64,000 nt of DNA, from NCBI RefSeq assembly GCF_027744825.2, contig NC_071336.1:22466501-22530500 (forward strand). Reading direction: 5' to 3'. The position numbers and the translations under genes were made by a program. The DNA comes from Synchiropus splendidus. Lineage: Eukaryota; Chordata; Actinopteri; Syngnathiformes; Callionymidae. Below the pieces are notes generated by a model that was not told where the DNA came from, did no database searches, and saw only the letters and a program-made list of their open reading frames with translations. Positions 21,514-36,430 of this stretch are shown here, in pieces; positions within the stretch are counted from its first letter, which is position 1; every line of letters starts with the position of its first letter.

Positions 21514-24500
21514 GGTGTAAAACAAATTCTGCATTAATTGTAAGTGCATATCGAACAAAATCTTGTTCTACGATGGATGCTGGTGTCCTCGCCCATGTTC
21601 AGCAATTTCCAGAAGGCCCCGCTCCGAATGTTGTGGTCCTACACAGTCCCATAGTTGTGTTCATTACATGTCACCCTGTCCCACTCTCACTCTCCAGGAG
21701 CATAGTCAAAGATATGTGCACCTCTTTGTTGGGCCATGGAGCTATACAAACCTTTGGCATATTTTAATGTTGTATTATTTGAGTTTTTTACTCTGTGTGT
21801 GAGCTGCGAGAAAGCAGCATTATTTACCTTTGAGCAAGGGCGCTGAGAAGAGCACACCCCACTCTGTTGCCCAATAAGCCCGTAAGACTGTAGGAGGATC
21901 TGAAAATCTGGGATATTGTCCCAGCTCTCCCCCGACTGTCTGCGGAAGAACTGTCGTGTTTCATGCTCTGCTATGTAGAAAAAACCTTCGGAGTGAGTAA
22001 AGGTGCTTGTATCCATCTTAAGTTAAGGGTCAAAATTTTAGGAGCATTTTCAATCACTTTAAACTGTTCCTGTAATCACATTATCTCTTCTATCCAAGGC
22101 TCGAATGCATTTTAAGATGCCTCACTTCTGCTGAATCAGCAGACTGAGACATTCACATTTTACAGCCTCAACTGTCGAATCCAGGATGGAGCTTTATTGA
22201 CACAGTGCATAAGCGCTGTAAGGGCATAATGAAGTGGAGATCTATAAAACATCTTGCTTGTCTTTATATTTAACCCAACAGTTGGCAGGGTTCCACAGCA
22301 GAGGACTTTAAAATGAGGTGACCCTTTCACATCTGCAAGCATCATTAGTTTTACTTATACAGACCTCACTCCCCGAATGATTCACCTACACGTGTCTTAG
22401 AAATGTCTAAAATTAGGAGCAGATCAGCTTCAGGCAGTTGCAAGACAATTTGCTTGGCTACAACTTCTCCCGGAGCTCACTTTAGTGATCACAAATGCTG
22501 CGAGACAGAACATCCTGAGTGCTTTTCTGGCTGGAGCCGGACTTCTAAGAAGACGCTCTTGGGCTCAATAGGCTTTAAACGAGTACATTTTGTTGGACAT
22601 TTCAAGTATTTTGGCGTAATTCAGTTTTAGTGACCTCCGCTGCATCAGTTTGAGAGCCAGAAGGTTCCAAAAAACGTAGCAATAAGCTGAAATAAGATGA
22701 GTACATTTGACTAGACTAAAATGTGAAGTCATCGAGGTAAGAGTGCAGCACGTGACAATAGCAATACATTCTGATGAAGGATGAGGGTCACACACTATCA
22801 TATTCATGTGGTAAATAAAGAGAACATGTGGAAGTGATTGTTCTTTTCATAGAAGGTGGTGTGAGGCAAACCTACAATGGGTGAGAAGACATAAAATAAC
22901 ATGAAGACCGGATGAGAAGTGAGCAACGATTTTATTTGCATAGGTCAAGCTCTTTAGCTCTTTGAGGCTTAAACTGCTGATATCACAGATTTGGAAAATA
23001 TCCATGACTTTATGCCAGGTCTCGACACTCCATGACCACTGTTTGCAGGAGCTGCAGCCTACACAGCAAGGCAGAAGCAGTGGGCAGTGATTTGTGTCGA
23101 TATGTGGGTAAGGGTCATTAAGAGGTGAGGATGATCGAGGTAGGTAAATGTGGAGGAGGCCGATTTACTGTGGTAACCCACAGTGGAGAATAAAGAGAAG
23201 ACATTTGCATACAACTTATCTCTGTACTCTGTACTCTCTATGACTTTTAAAACAACTGAAGTGTTTCAGTGGTCAAATTCTTCTTGTGTATGTAAGACTT
23301 CATTCTCATTTATCTTCATTATCACAATTTCAAACATATACAGCTTCTAAAATCTGATATACAGTGCATGAGACAGAAATATTGTGTTGCAAACAGAAAA
23401 CAAGAATGACGATAATTCACAGTGGCAGTAAAAGCATAATGCAATTAACCCGGGTAGAAAAACAGTACATGTTAAAGATCAATAATCTGATTTTAGACGA
23501 GTCACCGTGTGAGAAGGACAAACACATTAGCTGGAGAATCCATCCTGAAGCTGACAGAGGCCAAAGTGGTCAAATGTCAGACTTGAATGGCTGTTAGCAG
23601 CTGAGGAAAGACAGCACACAGCTGCCAGACAAAAAAAGTCTGTCACCTGTAAGTGAAGCTGAGTGGGAGAAACAAGCCTGCAGACGACCACTGGAGCTGA
23701 GAACACAGACCCACACAGTGTCCGACGTTCAGGAAAAAAAGGTCGCCATATTGATTGGGAGCTTAGAACAGGAGCTCACTCCCTAGAAGGTTCCTCTTCT
23801 TTTCTTTTTTTCTCTCATGGAAACCCTAAGTAAGCAGTGGATATAGTCAATATTCATTTCAAAATGCTGTATGTATTTTAAAACAATATTTTTCTTTCCA
23901 TGACAAAAGGATCTGGATGTTTATCTCACAGTGCGCTACAGAGGAGCCGACGGTTTAAAGTCTGACATTTAGGCCTGTCACGATAAATAACCCATTATGG
24001 AGCCATGGACGGCAGGACCATGGGGATGAATGATTAACTCCACAAAGCCCAAATGCCACTTTGCTGAAGGCCAGACTGGAAGCCAGCGTACCCTTCGTGC
24101 AGTCTTTCTTCTTTCAGCCAGTATTGGCCATACTTCGTACTCATGTGTCACCGTTCTTGAACTCCTTTTGGCTTCATTCAACTCTATGGCTGGTTCATGC
24201 GACCTTCTTCTATCTTGTGGTCAAAGCACGGGAAGGAAAATAAGACCTGGTCTTGGATACAGCCATTTGAAAACTAAAAACGGAATGTGGATATCAAAAG
24301 TTGGGTTCATCACATTTAGTACTTTCTGGCACCCAGGATCCTCCATACTTCTGCCCCTGAACACCAGCCACGACACCATCGCCCAAGTGTATTGGTCACG
24401 TCACTACATACCTGAATGTTCTGACTTGTTTTAAAACTTACTTGAAAAGCAGAAAAACATATCTTTCTCAGGTCTACTGTAAGATCACCTAAGTTTCTAA

Positions 24501-26974
24501 TGTGGATCTCAGGTGTGTTTGAATCATTTCGTGACAGTGGCAGTATTCATCATAACACCGGAGGGTTTCAATCATTCCTTCACCCTTTTGAGCAGGACAC
24601 AATGGGTGTCATGAGAACTATGAGGCGCTAACAACCATGTTTGCCTTCACACTAAAGGGATCCACTGTCGTGACCTCACCCAAAGCTTGAACTGCACCAA
24701 ACAGCTAGTCCATAGTCTGTGGGGAAGCAGATGTTCACACAAGTTGATGACAGTTTAGACAGCTCTTTGGTTGCTGAACTGAGCAGGGACTCCATGTTCC
24801 ATAGTGATCTTGTGGGGACCCAAAGGCAGGAGAAGAATGTCGCACCATGTTTGAGCAGTAGCTGCTGGCATCCACCACTAGTCTTTAGAGGAAACCTCGA
24901 CACCTTGCAGACAAGAACCAAACTAGCCACAAGCAAAGGCCACCCTGCTCACATAAAAGCACTTTGAAAAGTACTCACATTCTGAAACTATTTGAAGGAA
25001 TTGGATATTGATCTAAAGTCAAGTCCCAGGAAATTAATAAAAGATGGTTATTCTATAAGGGAGCCCAGTGTATTTATGACCTGATGCCTCAACCCTCCAC
25101 TTTCTTGATTGTATTTAATCAGTGTGGAAGCAGCTAAAAATAATCCAGTTACGAATTCTCGCTGCACTTCCACCCACCAATTAAGATATAAACGCGCAGT
25201 GCGCCTCTCTAACATGCCTCGGGCTGCGTTTGCTGAGCCAGTGCGTTTTATCACGCCAGCACAACCGCCATGAGTCGGAAGGCTCTGCTGCAGTGGTGGA
25301 GACCTTAAACAGCCACTTTGTTTTCATATCTCTTGCTTCAGCTTTCAACGTCAATGCGAAACTTAATGTTACACATTACGTTTGATACGTCTTCATACAT
25401 TAGAGGAAAGACCTCATGCCTCATTGATATTCGGTAGCAGTTTCACAGGGACTCATTGATTGGTTGTAAACAAATATACAAAGCAGTTTAGTAATGTCTC
25501 AAAACAAGCTACTGCAGGTTGTTATTAACCATTAACTTAATATTAAGGTGATTTCACTGGTTTAAATTAAAATATTCTGAAAATAATTCACTGTAAAGTG
25601 ACCGAAGTGAGTCATCACATTTAAATCTGAAACAAAGTTTGATGGCAATTGTTCACACATGCATATGTATTTGGTAAAATATTACCACATATTTTACACC
25701 ATCAGGAATGAAAAGCAACCTTTTAAATGAACACCCATTTGTTATTTAACAGCAGTGCATATCAGTTCACACAACAGTTTGGGGTTGAGCAGAGCCTCAA
25801 GTGAAACTCTTCCCAGCTTCATTTTTAGGTATATAAAGAATTTATGTAACAGTCCTGCGCACTCAGATGAAAAATGGACTCGTGTGTGACCTTCCACTGG
25901 GAAGAAGCAAGAATACCACAACACAGCAGCGGGCCTGCTGGCTGTGGGTCAAAGCCACTTGGCAGCACAATTACGAAATCACTGGTGCTGAGAGTTCAAC
26001 TGTGAAGCCGCAGATCAGATCAGATGGGGACAAATGCAAGTCGTCAGTGATGTTTGTGTGAGTCAACACAACTGGGAACTCAGTCAGGAGCAATTACAAG
26101 CTCATCCTGTTGTGTCAGAAGAAAAAAAAAAGCATCATCTTGATTGTTAACAGGGTCATGAACACATTGAGGTTTCAATGTTGACAGTAACTTGGCTTTG
26201 TAGGCACAAAACATTTCAAAGACAATGTGGTTAAACTGCCTTGGACATGAGATGGTTGACTACTGTTTTGGCCTGAGGCTCAAAAGGTAAGTTTGAAAAC
26301 ATCAAACTCATATGTATCCAGCATCCAGGCTATTTTTATTAATGCATAATTTGAAGATAATAATATCTGACATTACTGTGCAATACAAAGTTTGAATTCA
26401 CTTCAACCATCCTACAGTTTGTTTGAGACTGGATCACAGGGGCAGCAGTCTCCCAGAGATACCTCTCCACTGAAACCTCAGAGGCATTCCCAACCTCATT
26501 CCGTGCTCTGGCCTCAATCCCAGGCAAAATGAAACCCGGTGGTCATAATCTTTTAGGTGATGGTTTCTGCCATTTCATTTTTAAGTAATTACAATTTCCA
26601 TTTGTTAGTTCATTTGCTGTGAGCACTGCAGTATCTCTGATGAATTGAGGCTCCTCTACAAATGTGCAGCCTTATATCTGCCATCATTACTCTCAGCCTA
26701 ATTGTGAATTGACTCCAGTAAGTGGTCTTTTATGCAAATGTAGGCAGTCAAACTTTTACTCACAGACTTGTTTGTGTGTGTTCGGACTTTGTGCCAGACT
26801 GAAGAAACGTGCACAAGCACCTTGCGCTCTGAGGCTGATGGAGAACAAACAAGATGAACCCAACTCTGTCTGGCTGACGGATCGTGGGAGACTGATGAAT
26901 CACTGATGCTTGGCAAACAGCTCAACAACAAAACTCATACGCATGGACACATCCACAACACACCAGCTGCACTA

Positions 26975-26997
26975 ACACACACACACACACACACACA
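26975..26997. repeat. (AC)n microsatellite
   Basis: Uninterrupted AC dinucleotide run of 23 bases within the 27.6 kb intron. Confidence 0.95.
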
Positions 26998-29390
26998 GTC
27001 ATCTCTCTTACTCATCTGTACTTTCTCCTTCAGCTTCATGGTGTTTTCAAAAATACACGTCATTACTTGCTTGTGTGGTTGGAGACAGATGGTGGGATAA
27101 AGAGGAGAGCTGAAGAAACTCCACTGCTTAAGAAATAAATAACACTAAATCTCAGGCCGGTACTGTAAGGCCATCATTATTAACTTTGCCAAGAAAGTTG
27201 TGTTTTCGTGTCCAAAATTATTTGAAAAGTTATGGAAGGAAGAGGTGGAAGGTTTCAGGAAACATCTGAAATGGGACAAGGAACAAATTATTGAATTTTC
27301 AAAGCAACCCGGACCACTGTTAACATTGGGAGATAGGAGCATTTTCTGCATTTGAGCCAGATTGGCAATTGTAAGAGGGCAGGTGTATTTTTATTTATTT
27401 AATATATTTCTTAAAGATACTTAGTCATTGGGAGATTATGCAGGGGTTCGAATGAAGCTGGTTGGGAGAGTTTTTTTTCCAATTTCTCTTGATTACAAAC
27501 CAGTCATAAATTCACTGTAAGATAAAATTATAATATCCCTAATAATCATAAAATCTGATGTATTCAGAAGTTTTTTTTTAACCTACATACACAGTTAACC
27601 ACTCAGCAGCATACAATTATGTCAAGTAATAGATGCATTCACCTAGGTTATTATAGGAAATCATTGCCTACATTATTTTTGCTTTTGCTTTTTTGTCAAA
27701 ATATATTTCATTCTACAGATAAACTCTTTTTAGTAAGAGGACAATTTCTCTGTCCTACATAGAACCTAACCTGTCAATTTTTCAAGTCAAATTTTCATTA
27801 ATTCCATGATTAAAATGACCTTAACAACCGCAATACTACACTAGCTGGTGTTTTTAAAAAGTAATTTCAGTATGATATAAATATTTATTTTATATAAAAT
27901 GCAAAATCCAGATTAGTGACAGACACACAGTTTTCCTGCCACCCGATAACACACTGGCTACAACAAAGTCACAGCATTTCAACAAAACACGCTGCAAATA
28001 TGAAGCCAGACGCAGTAATTACTTTGAACAAGCTCAAAAACAGCCCACAGTAGCAGAGACAAGGCAGTAGGGGAATAACAGAGAGCAAGAGTGCAAATTT
28101 GAGTCAGATTCAGAAGAGTAACATTGACATTCTGATGAAGATCGTACAGTGGGACAGTGACGGCAGCAGTCGACAGTGCTGCTTATGCACGTTGTGATTT
28201 GACGTGAATTTGCTATCAGGCCACAAGCACAGCATACAGGAAGCGATTCATGGTCAACACATGATGATGCAGAAAATGATATGCAATAAATAAAAATTAA
28301 CAAAAGCTGAAATAGTAGCAGACATGGTAGAAGCTGCAGGAAAATACAATGCGAATAGTGGCAGAGGTGTTTGCTATCGATTAAGTAAGGAAGGTAGATC
28401 AGATAAACATCTGTAAAAGTTAGGTGATTATCTATTCTTTCCTAAACTATAATAATGCAGCATGTCTGAAATAGTGCGCATCTCATCTAAAATTGATGGG
28501 TCACAACAAAGGGGATCATATGAAAAGGGACTTATGCCTTCGGCTGAAAAATATTTTTTCACTGGTCATAAATGTCCTGAAAACAGATCAATTTTTTTTG
28601 AAAGTGTAAAGGGTTTTGTAGGATGAATCATTTGGATTGTGGTCAGGGTTCTGTCCTTGGCTGAGCAAAGTATTTATCACAGACAAGGGAAATGTATTTG
28701 CCTGTGCTCACTTGAACATCCGGGTATCTTGTGGAAGGCCAGCAATACGAAACATCTAAGAGAAAATGTAACTTGTGCACACAATTCAGGGCTGTGTAAA
28801 CATTCCATGCTTACGCAATGGTTAACAGCATATTTTTCATGCAGTGAGTGCACAGGCTGCAAATCAAAACTGTCTGATGAACAACTTGGGTTGTGTTCTC
28901 TAGAAGCTCATCGTTTTCTCATATCATGAGATTAAAACAAACATTAATTTATTCATGTCAGTGAATGTGGCTGACCACCACTGCATCATTCATCCTCACT
29001 CACACTGAGGAGGCATAGGGACATTTTCTCTGGAAGACTCGTGCTTGGAATTGTGTTGATCATTATCAGTGACCTTTAAATGTGAGAAGAACAGAATCTC
29101 TGGCCGAGGACCGAAGTCAGCCATTAGGTGGTGATCACATGACCATGAGCCACAAACCCACGGCAGTCAGAGGAAAAACACCTTCATCTTACTGAGTTGT
29201 GGTTTTACACTTCCACATACATAACGTTGGCGTTGAGATGTGCAGTCGATGTGTCGGTGGACTACACTTAGCCTTAGTATTATGACCACCCAGAGAATGA
29301 CGTGATGTAGGCACAGGAAGGAATCTCAGAACACAAATCAGGAGCCACTTCAGGTTTTAAACTTAACATAAACCTAACATAATTGCCAGT

Positions 29391-29423
29391 TTGTGACTCA
29401 ATATTGTGTATATTGAGTCACAA
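29391..29423. repeat. Perfect hairpin, 14 bp arms
   Basis: TTGTGACTCAATAT at 29391-29404 is the exact reverse complement of 29410-29423, with a 5-base loop. Confidence 0.85.
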
Positions 29424-32400
29424 CCTAAACCAACCAACCTCAATGAGGACCATTGGAGGAGGATAATTCATTCATGCATCCTATTTATTCTGGAACCGAG
29501 GTTTAATCTGGATTCTGAAGTCACTGTGACTTTGACAAACAGAATCATCAGCTTCATTTTAAATACGGAATAGCGTTACTTTTAAGAAGATTATCTGCAG
29601 GATGCCTGGTAAAACACAGTCAGCAGTGTGAATCTGCTGAATATGATCATCTGTCAGAGAAAGACATTGACAGCAAATGCAACAAAGGAATGCAGAAATG
29701 TGTTTTTCTTGTACGTTTTGTCTTGTTTGCTTGTTGTGTGTGTTTTTGATCCATTTCCTCTCACTAGAAATGTCAGCAATCACTTCAATTCTCCTGCAGC
29801 CGTCCTGTCAACATGCGAGCTTCTCAGTCATCACTTGTTATTCATGCTCATTTGTGGCTCTTCAAACCCTGCTCTCCTTCACCTCCCTGCTTTAACACTT
29901 CATTTTGAAACATGTCCCTGTCCTGACAGGAAAGAAATGCTTCAAATTACAGAAATATGTCAGTCCAGGCTGTAATAGCCTGCTTGTTATTTCATCTGTC
30001 ACTGCATTTTATTTTTTAAACAGCTTGAGCAGAGCATTTATCTCCGTCTTTTGTGAATTTCATCAAGAGCAGTAAGTGCACCGACTAAATCGAATCACTC
30101 TAAAACTGTAATAAAGTGTCTGCTGCGGCTCAGAAAACGAAAACCCTTCAGATCCGGAGGTTTCATTCAAAATAAAAATACGATTGGCTCTGAGAGAAAG
30201 TGATCGGCAGCTTTAGACCTTAAACGACTCAGAATAGAAATAGAACCTGGATCAAGAAGGCAGGATGTGATGTGCTGTCGTGGAGATAAGAGGGATTCAG
30301 GCAAAGACAAGCCCACTCGCAGCCATGATTTAGCATTTTCAGTGCTTCTTTTCTTGTTTGTAAATATTATGCGCGCGTGGTGTGTTTGAATTCTCACAGC
30401 TAAGAGGCATTATCTGAAGTGATCTATGCACATTATGGAATGATTTCTAGCGGGTGGGGGTGTATTAGGAATAAAAAGTCTGCAACAAACTATTGCCTTG
30501 TGGCTGACGACAAAAATTCAAAGAGAATCGCTGAGACAGAAAGCTAGAAATGCTTGAAGGCCTGGTGTGGATATTTACAAACTGGGAAATGCACCTCCAT
30601 GTCTGTGCAGGAACAGTTCGACTCTCGCCTCCTATCTATCCCCGGGGCTTAAAAAAACATGGCAAATATCGGCAAAAAGTGGTTTTCTCTGTGGAAATGA
30701 GATCTGACCTGAGCAACCACTGCATGAGAGTCGATCAATGTCTGGCCAGGAGCAGGAATTCAACACGCTGCCTCCGATAGGAGAGCAAACACAGTGTTTC
30801 CTTTTTTATGAGATTCTGCTTTTGCCAGTTCTGATTTTACTCATTAAAATGACTCCTAGATTATTTGTTTAGCTGGTGAAAAATAACATTGATGAAAGGA
30901 AAAGGCAAAAAGAGACACATCAGTGAAGCACAGTGAAGGCAATACCCTTGAGTGACCCCATAAAGAGAAAGTTCAGACACCCTGACAGAAAGCTCATTTC
31001 AGCTGCTTCAGTCACAACCGAAAGCTGCAGTCTATAGGTGTGGATGGGAATGTAGATCAGCAAATCCGTGTCAACCAGGACACCGCAGTGAATTCTTGAC
31101 AGTTAACAAAAACAGTGCAGAAGTAAATCAGATGAAATTAACAGAGTGATTTACTCTCTTCAAGATCTCATCCTTCACATGTGAAATGGCAGATTCGTAA
31201 TAACAGCCAAACCTCCACAGCAATGTCTGTCTTGATGCCGTGATGGGAGAAGTGTGCTTAAGATTACTGTGCGCCATGTTGTGGTCTTTATTGGTTGGTT
31301 GCACATTGTTTTCAGAGGACGTCTGAAACACCACCATTTTTAATAGAGCACTACTTTAAAACCACCAGCTGCCCAGAGAGGCGTTTTAAAATGATCACCA
31401 CTTCAACTTAGGCTGCTTTATTTCAGTCTGACAAGAAGGGCTTTCTCAATTTTAGAGATAGTGCAGATAATAGTGCAGTATTCCCATGGTATCATTATCA
31501 AAGAGATTTTGCTTGTGAGCTTTGTTGACATGAAACAGTGAGGATTTTAAAAACTGTCTTGAGGAAAAATCTTTGTGAGTTGATTCAGCGCTTTGTTGAG
31601 CAGAAGATACTGTCTTAGTTATCCCTCTGGGGTAAAGAGCTAACAGCATGCTTAAACAGTTCAGGTGAGTAATTTGCTCAGAAGCATCACAGGAAGGTGA
31701 ACTCAACCTCTGTTTTAGCTTCACCAAACTGTGACAGTTATTTTCCCTTTCTACAGTGGCTACTACAAAGGTTGAGAGGAAAGTCTCTGACTTTCGGACT
31801 ACATTTCCCATAGCTACATGGTCTTAACAGTTGTATATTTAGTCAATCCGTTGTGAATGTGTGAACACTCGTGTAAATAAAACCCATCATCGACATAGGA
31901 ACAGTAAATAATCGACCAGCTGCATCTCACAGGTTTGACCACCTGACTGGCGTCCGCCTTTTCCATTCCTTCATCAGCTCTCAGTTTCCTCTTCTCTGTC
32001 ATCCTCCTTTGTCACCATTTGAAATGAGGTTTGACTTACTATTGAAGTGTTAGTCAATGTCCCTGTGAAAGGCTGCAATGAATTCTCTTAAATATTCATG
32101 AGTGAAGAGGTTTTCATCTTAATAGTCTGCCGAAGCACCCGTTATCCGTGGTCATGAGCATTGAAGTCCTGAAGTGTGTTCCACGGATATTGTGTACCAA
32201 GTTGTGCCTTGGTTTCTTTCCCATTTGCAGGGTCTGATTTGAAAGAGGCTTTGATCTGGTTTGGATCAGGACAGCAGCCACCCTTGTCCATTTGTTGTTG
32301 CTTTGAACAAAGATCCCAAAACAACAGAGAATTACAGGGAGAGAAGGGATTCCTGATTTGTGCTGCTCGTGTGATTCCAATGACATTGAGAGCTCATCTG

Positions 32401-32783
32401 AAAATCTGGGACAGATGGGAGCTAAAACAACGGAGCAGTTTCATAAGTATAATTTTAATGATGTTTTTGGAATCACGTGAATCAGCGCAACTATAAAACT
32501 GGTGCAAAGGACACTTTGATGAGACAAACACTCCCAGTACGCACAAAAAAAAGAACTCAGGAGCACCCGCAGCCAATTGTATATTCAATTACTTGTGCAT
32601 GTTCTTCATACCTTAAATGAAAAACGTCTTTCGTCTTTTGCAGCATTATTTTTTATTTTTACTTATTATTATGCATTATATGTACTTTTCTTTTTTCCTT
32701 ATTTGTTTCCACAGAATGATTTAAAAGTACATTTCACTTCTTTCCATCTAGAACCTAGTACAAAACACAACACAAAACATATA

Positions 32784-33030
32784 CAAGTAACATCCGACTT
32801 ACGACCGGGATCAGTTACGACCAACTTGGGGTAAGTCGGATTGGACGTAAGTCGAATACCATTCAAAATAGCCGACGCGAGGGTTAAAGTTACTACTGTA
32901 GTGGTAGATCACTGTGTGAGAGTGAGATGCTGGGAGACTGTGCTGCCGTAACTGTCGTACGCGATGCTGGGCTGCTACGTGCTGCAGTACCAGACATTGA
33001 ATAAAAAATAAAAATAAGCATCTGCAACAA
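32784..33030 (+). mobile_element. Dispersed TA-flanked DNA element, copy 1 (left part)
   Basis: This starts after TA with CAAGTAACATCCGACTTACG and continues with GTAAGTCGGATTGGACGTAAG, the AATAGCCGACG block and GTGAGAGTGAGATGCTGGGA. It ends near GACATTGAATAAAAAATAAA. The same order of blocks, with moderate divergence, is found at 60610-60922. The left end is complementary to the right end of that second copy, so the family has terminal inverted repeats of about 20 bases beginning CAAGTAACATCC. TA flanks suggest a Tc1/mariner- or pogo-type MITE. The right end of this copy is lost. Confidence 0.7.
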
Positions 33031-36000
33031 ATAAGAAGATGGCTGGGCGCATAAGCACATGAAGTTTACATTAGCACATTAGCATAATGAATTGATTGCG
33101 TAAAGATTACAAGTCAACATGGCTGGAAGGACTAACCTGTGCAGAACCTGTGCAGATACGACCAACATCGAATCTGTTTAGACGAGGTCTCATCTTCACT
33201 TCATGAGGAATAGAGCTCTGCCAAGTTGCGAAGGTTTGATTTCCCTGACATCAGGTCAACGAGACTAGTAATAGTGACCTGATTCAAACCTTTGCAGCGT
33301 GATAACCCGGATAACTGAGCACTCTGACAAACATCACTACCAAGTTAGACAACAACATCTCTCATCAGGAGCAGGAGAATCAGCGTGCGGACGAAAAACA
33401 ACGTCTTTTCACCTGCAGCAGGACACCTGCTCGCTACAACCATAATAACTCTTGATGTTTTTAAACAGTTGCAATGAAAGAGGGCTCTTTGCTCAGGTGG
33501 GAAATCAACACGGAGCAGGTTGAGAGGAGGGCGCAAAGCTCTGACAACAAAGCCTCATTCAGATTCATTTAAAAAATTGGAGGGGAAGTACACAGCCGCC
33601 TGGAGCTGTGGGTAACTATTGATATGCAGCATAGAGGCAGAAATTAAAGCAAGAACCTACAGACACATCTTCAGTCTCAAAGAGGCCCAGCATAAGCATA
33701 TTTATTATAATTGTTATTCACTTAGTGCAACTTCATTACTCACACAACTACATGCTCACAGTCGAGATGTAACTGAATTTTGTATTATCATAAGTAAGAG
33801 CTGGCTGGTTTTGTTCGATGAAGCAAAGGTGAAGCAAAGCAAGGCCCATGCTGGCTATTATTAACTTACCAATGGAAAAGATAATTTCTATTTGAATTCA
33901 ACAGTCAATTTGAAGGTTTTGTTTTAATTACTCATGACAGCTTGAACCCATTATAAGAAATATTCCACAGATTTTATTTAAAAGTCAGTGTTTCAGTTCA
34001 AATGCTCTGCTGAATTTCTCTGTTTTCAAAACAGGTATTTACCGTGTCACTGTCTGACCCTCTCAGGTCTGACAAAGAAGCAAGCATCAGTTCTATCCAG
34101 CAATGTCTCACGATGACGTTTGTTTATAATTGTGCTGATCTCAGCGATTATCCCAGTAAGACACGCCCCTGGATTATAGACATCTGGTATACTAAACAGC
34201 TGTATCACTATTCTGTAGCCTCCTGTTTACAAATTGAAGTGGCACACAGACTGAATTGAGAGTAGGGGATTACAGTGATCATGAAGAGATGGATATCATT
34301 TTTTTTAATCCGCAGTGTTGTAACAACAATAACAAAAAAAGAAAAGCCCTTTAACCGCCCCATCAATGGCCCCACATTAAAACAGAAGTCATAACTGACT
34401 CATTTACTTAATATTTTACATGTATTTCATATACTAGATTTTTAAAAACAATTACATACAGTTGTCCCCGAATGTTGTCATGATTATCCACACGACACCA
34501 GTGGTCATCCGGCCTGTAACCTGGCTTGTTGATCTTAAAACTGTCTTTCAACGTTCCAACGTGTCTTTCAATGTTTGGGTTATATAAATATTTCATCTAT
34601 CATAGGCATTATTGCTTATGATAGATGACATATCATAATAGTAGTATATAGACTTTTCTCTCATATTTTTTTTTTCCTTTTCACGTAATGTAATAATTGA
34701 AATCTGTATATTGAATGTATTGTTCTTGTTGATTTCTTATGTATGGAATTTCAATGTTCAACCATCATGCTACTGTCTTGACCGGTTCTCTCTATTAAAA
34801 GAAGTTTAAATGTCAGTAAGATATTTATGCGGTGAATTAAGAAAGGCAGTAGCAGTAGCAGTACTATACCCTAATATATGATTAATATATTCCAATACCC
34901 AGAGTAAAATGGTTAGCTTTACTTCACACCTTATTTACTTCACTATTTCACTTTCTTGTCCTTTTGTGGGCCTTTTGTTGGACTTCCAGCGATATACACG
35001 AGACAACTCATCATTGAAGTTATTTTTTTCTGTCATTTCATATGACTTTTCTCTTTCAACAACCTGACTCGATCAGAAAGGTCTCACAGGACTGAAATGA
35101 AAAACAAATCTCAAAGGGAACTGCTAAATCGACAGACGCAGACTAGAAATATGGGCGCGTACAATATTATTCTCAGGTAGACGAAAGTTCAACAACCGCG
35201 CAGCGTTAATATTCCATGTCTTTCTTGGTACAGATGTCAAATAGGAAGAAGATCAGAAGAGTGGATAAGCCAGAGGGATGCAAGGAGACGAGGGAGGACG
35301 GGTACAGAGAAGTCAAGGGTGAGGTGGGAGGAGGGGAGCGACTTTTATCGTGCCGTCTGGAAAGGCTGGAGTCATTAGAGATCGGAAGACAATGAGAGAG
35401 AATTATAATTTAGCCCAGTTAGGCGGAAACAGAAGATAATATATCACTTGATCCGCCGATAATATTATCATTTACGCTCAAAGCAGCTGCCTCGGCGTGA
35501 TTCTCTCAGACTACTTTTAGGATAAATCTGCCGCCCAGGTCGATTCAGGGGTGATGCTTAAGAGGCTTTAGCTGGTGCTCAGAGATGGATTAAAGGTCTC
35601 AGCCCTCAAATCATTAACTGAATGAAGTTATGTAAAATGCAGGGTTAGGGGGAGGGTGGTGGCGACAGTGAGTGCACCAACCAGTCAATTCAAACAACAT
35701 CAACAACATGAGCTAACAATCCACTATCTATCTTATAGTCTCAGCTCATTCAATGATAAGAGATCTCTTCACTTGGAAGGTCCCAACAGTCCTATTCCAG
35801 GTTTTGCCAATTGTTTTTTCTTTTTTTCACAACTGAATCACACATAGCCACACTTTCGCTCGGCTAGCCTCTTGGTAGTGCTCGGTTTTGGTGTCTTGTT
35901 GTATCGTGGAGGCTAGCCCCGAGAGTATAGAGTGCTGTACATATTGTGAACTGCAATTTGGTTGCCATTTTCCTTGACAGAGAAGCATTACCATCACTGT

Positions 36001-36403
36001 CCGTTGCTGCAGCAGCCTGGCACCTCTGTGATTTTCCAGAGAAATGCCGGTTTTGTTTTGTCATTTTTTTACACTGTGAGGTAAAATTTTAAAGTGTAAT
36101 CTATAATTGCTCTTCATGTATTAATATAAATATCACCTTATAAAAAAATATTTGTAATATATTATATATACCATAGGTAGTATATTTGTAATGTGATCGT
36201 CCGATCATGGTGACATCATGAATGCCAAACAAATAGGGCGACAGATCGATCAGTGCAAGCCTTATCCGGCAAGATTTGCTGCAGATTTTAGCTACATTAT
36301 CAATCTTAGCACTTCACTTCATGGTTGTAGTTATTAATCTAAAAAAATGGTCGGTGAATTGAGGTCGGTGAGTTGCAAGATATGTTAATTTTCTGATTTT
36401 CAG

Positions 36404-36430
36404 AAAGATCTGTTTTTCAAACAGATCTTT
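36404..36430. repeat. Perfect hairpin, 12 bp arms and 3 nt loop
   Basis: AAAGATCTGTTT at 36404-36415 pairs exactly with 36419-36430. It resembles an intrinsic terminator shape only by chance; in vertebrate intron DNA no such role is expected. Confidence 0.8.

Noticed and set aside
24030..24434. 134-codon plus-strand ORF in the 27.6 kb intron
   Set aside because: No recognisable domain, no coding-like amino-acid pattern, and an overlapping frame on the same strand of similar quality. Treated as chance.
31452..31811. 119-codon minus-strand ORF on the same strand as MYRIP
   Set aside because: No similarity to MYRIP, no proper acceptor or donor that would keep the phase-2 junction between the exons at 45490 and 17842.
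36404..36430. Rho-independent terminator-like hairpin
   Set aside because: The shape fits, but bacterial-type terminators have no meaning in a vertebrate intron.
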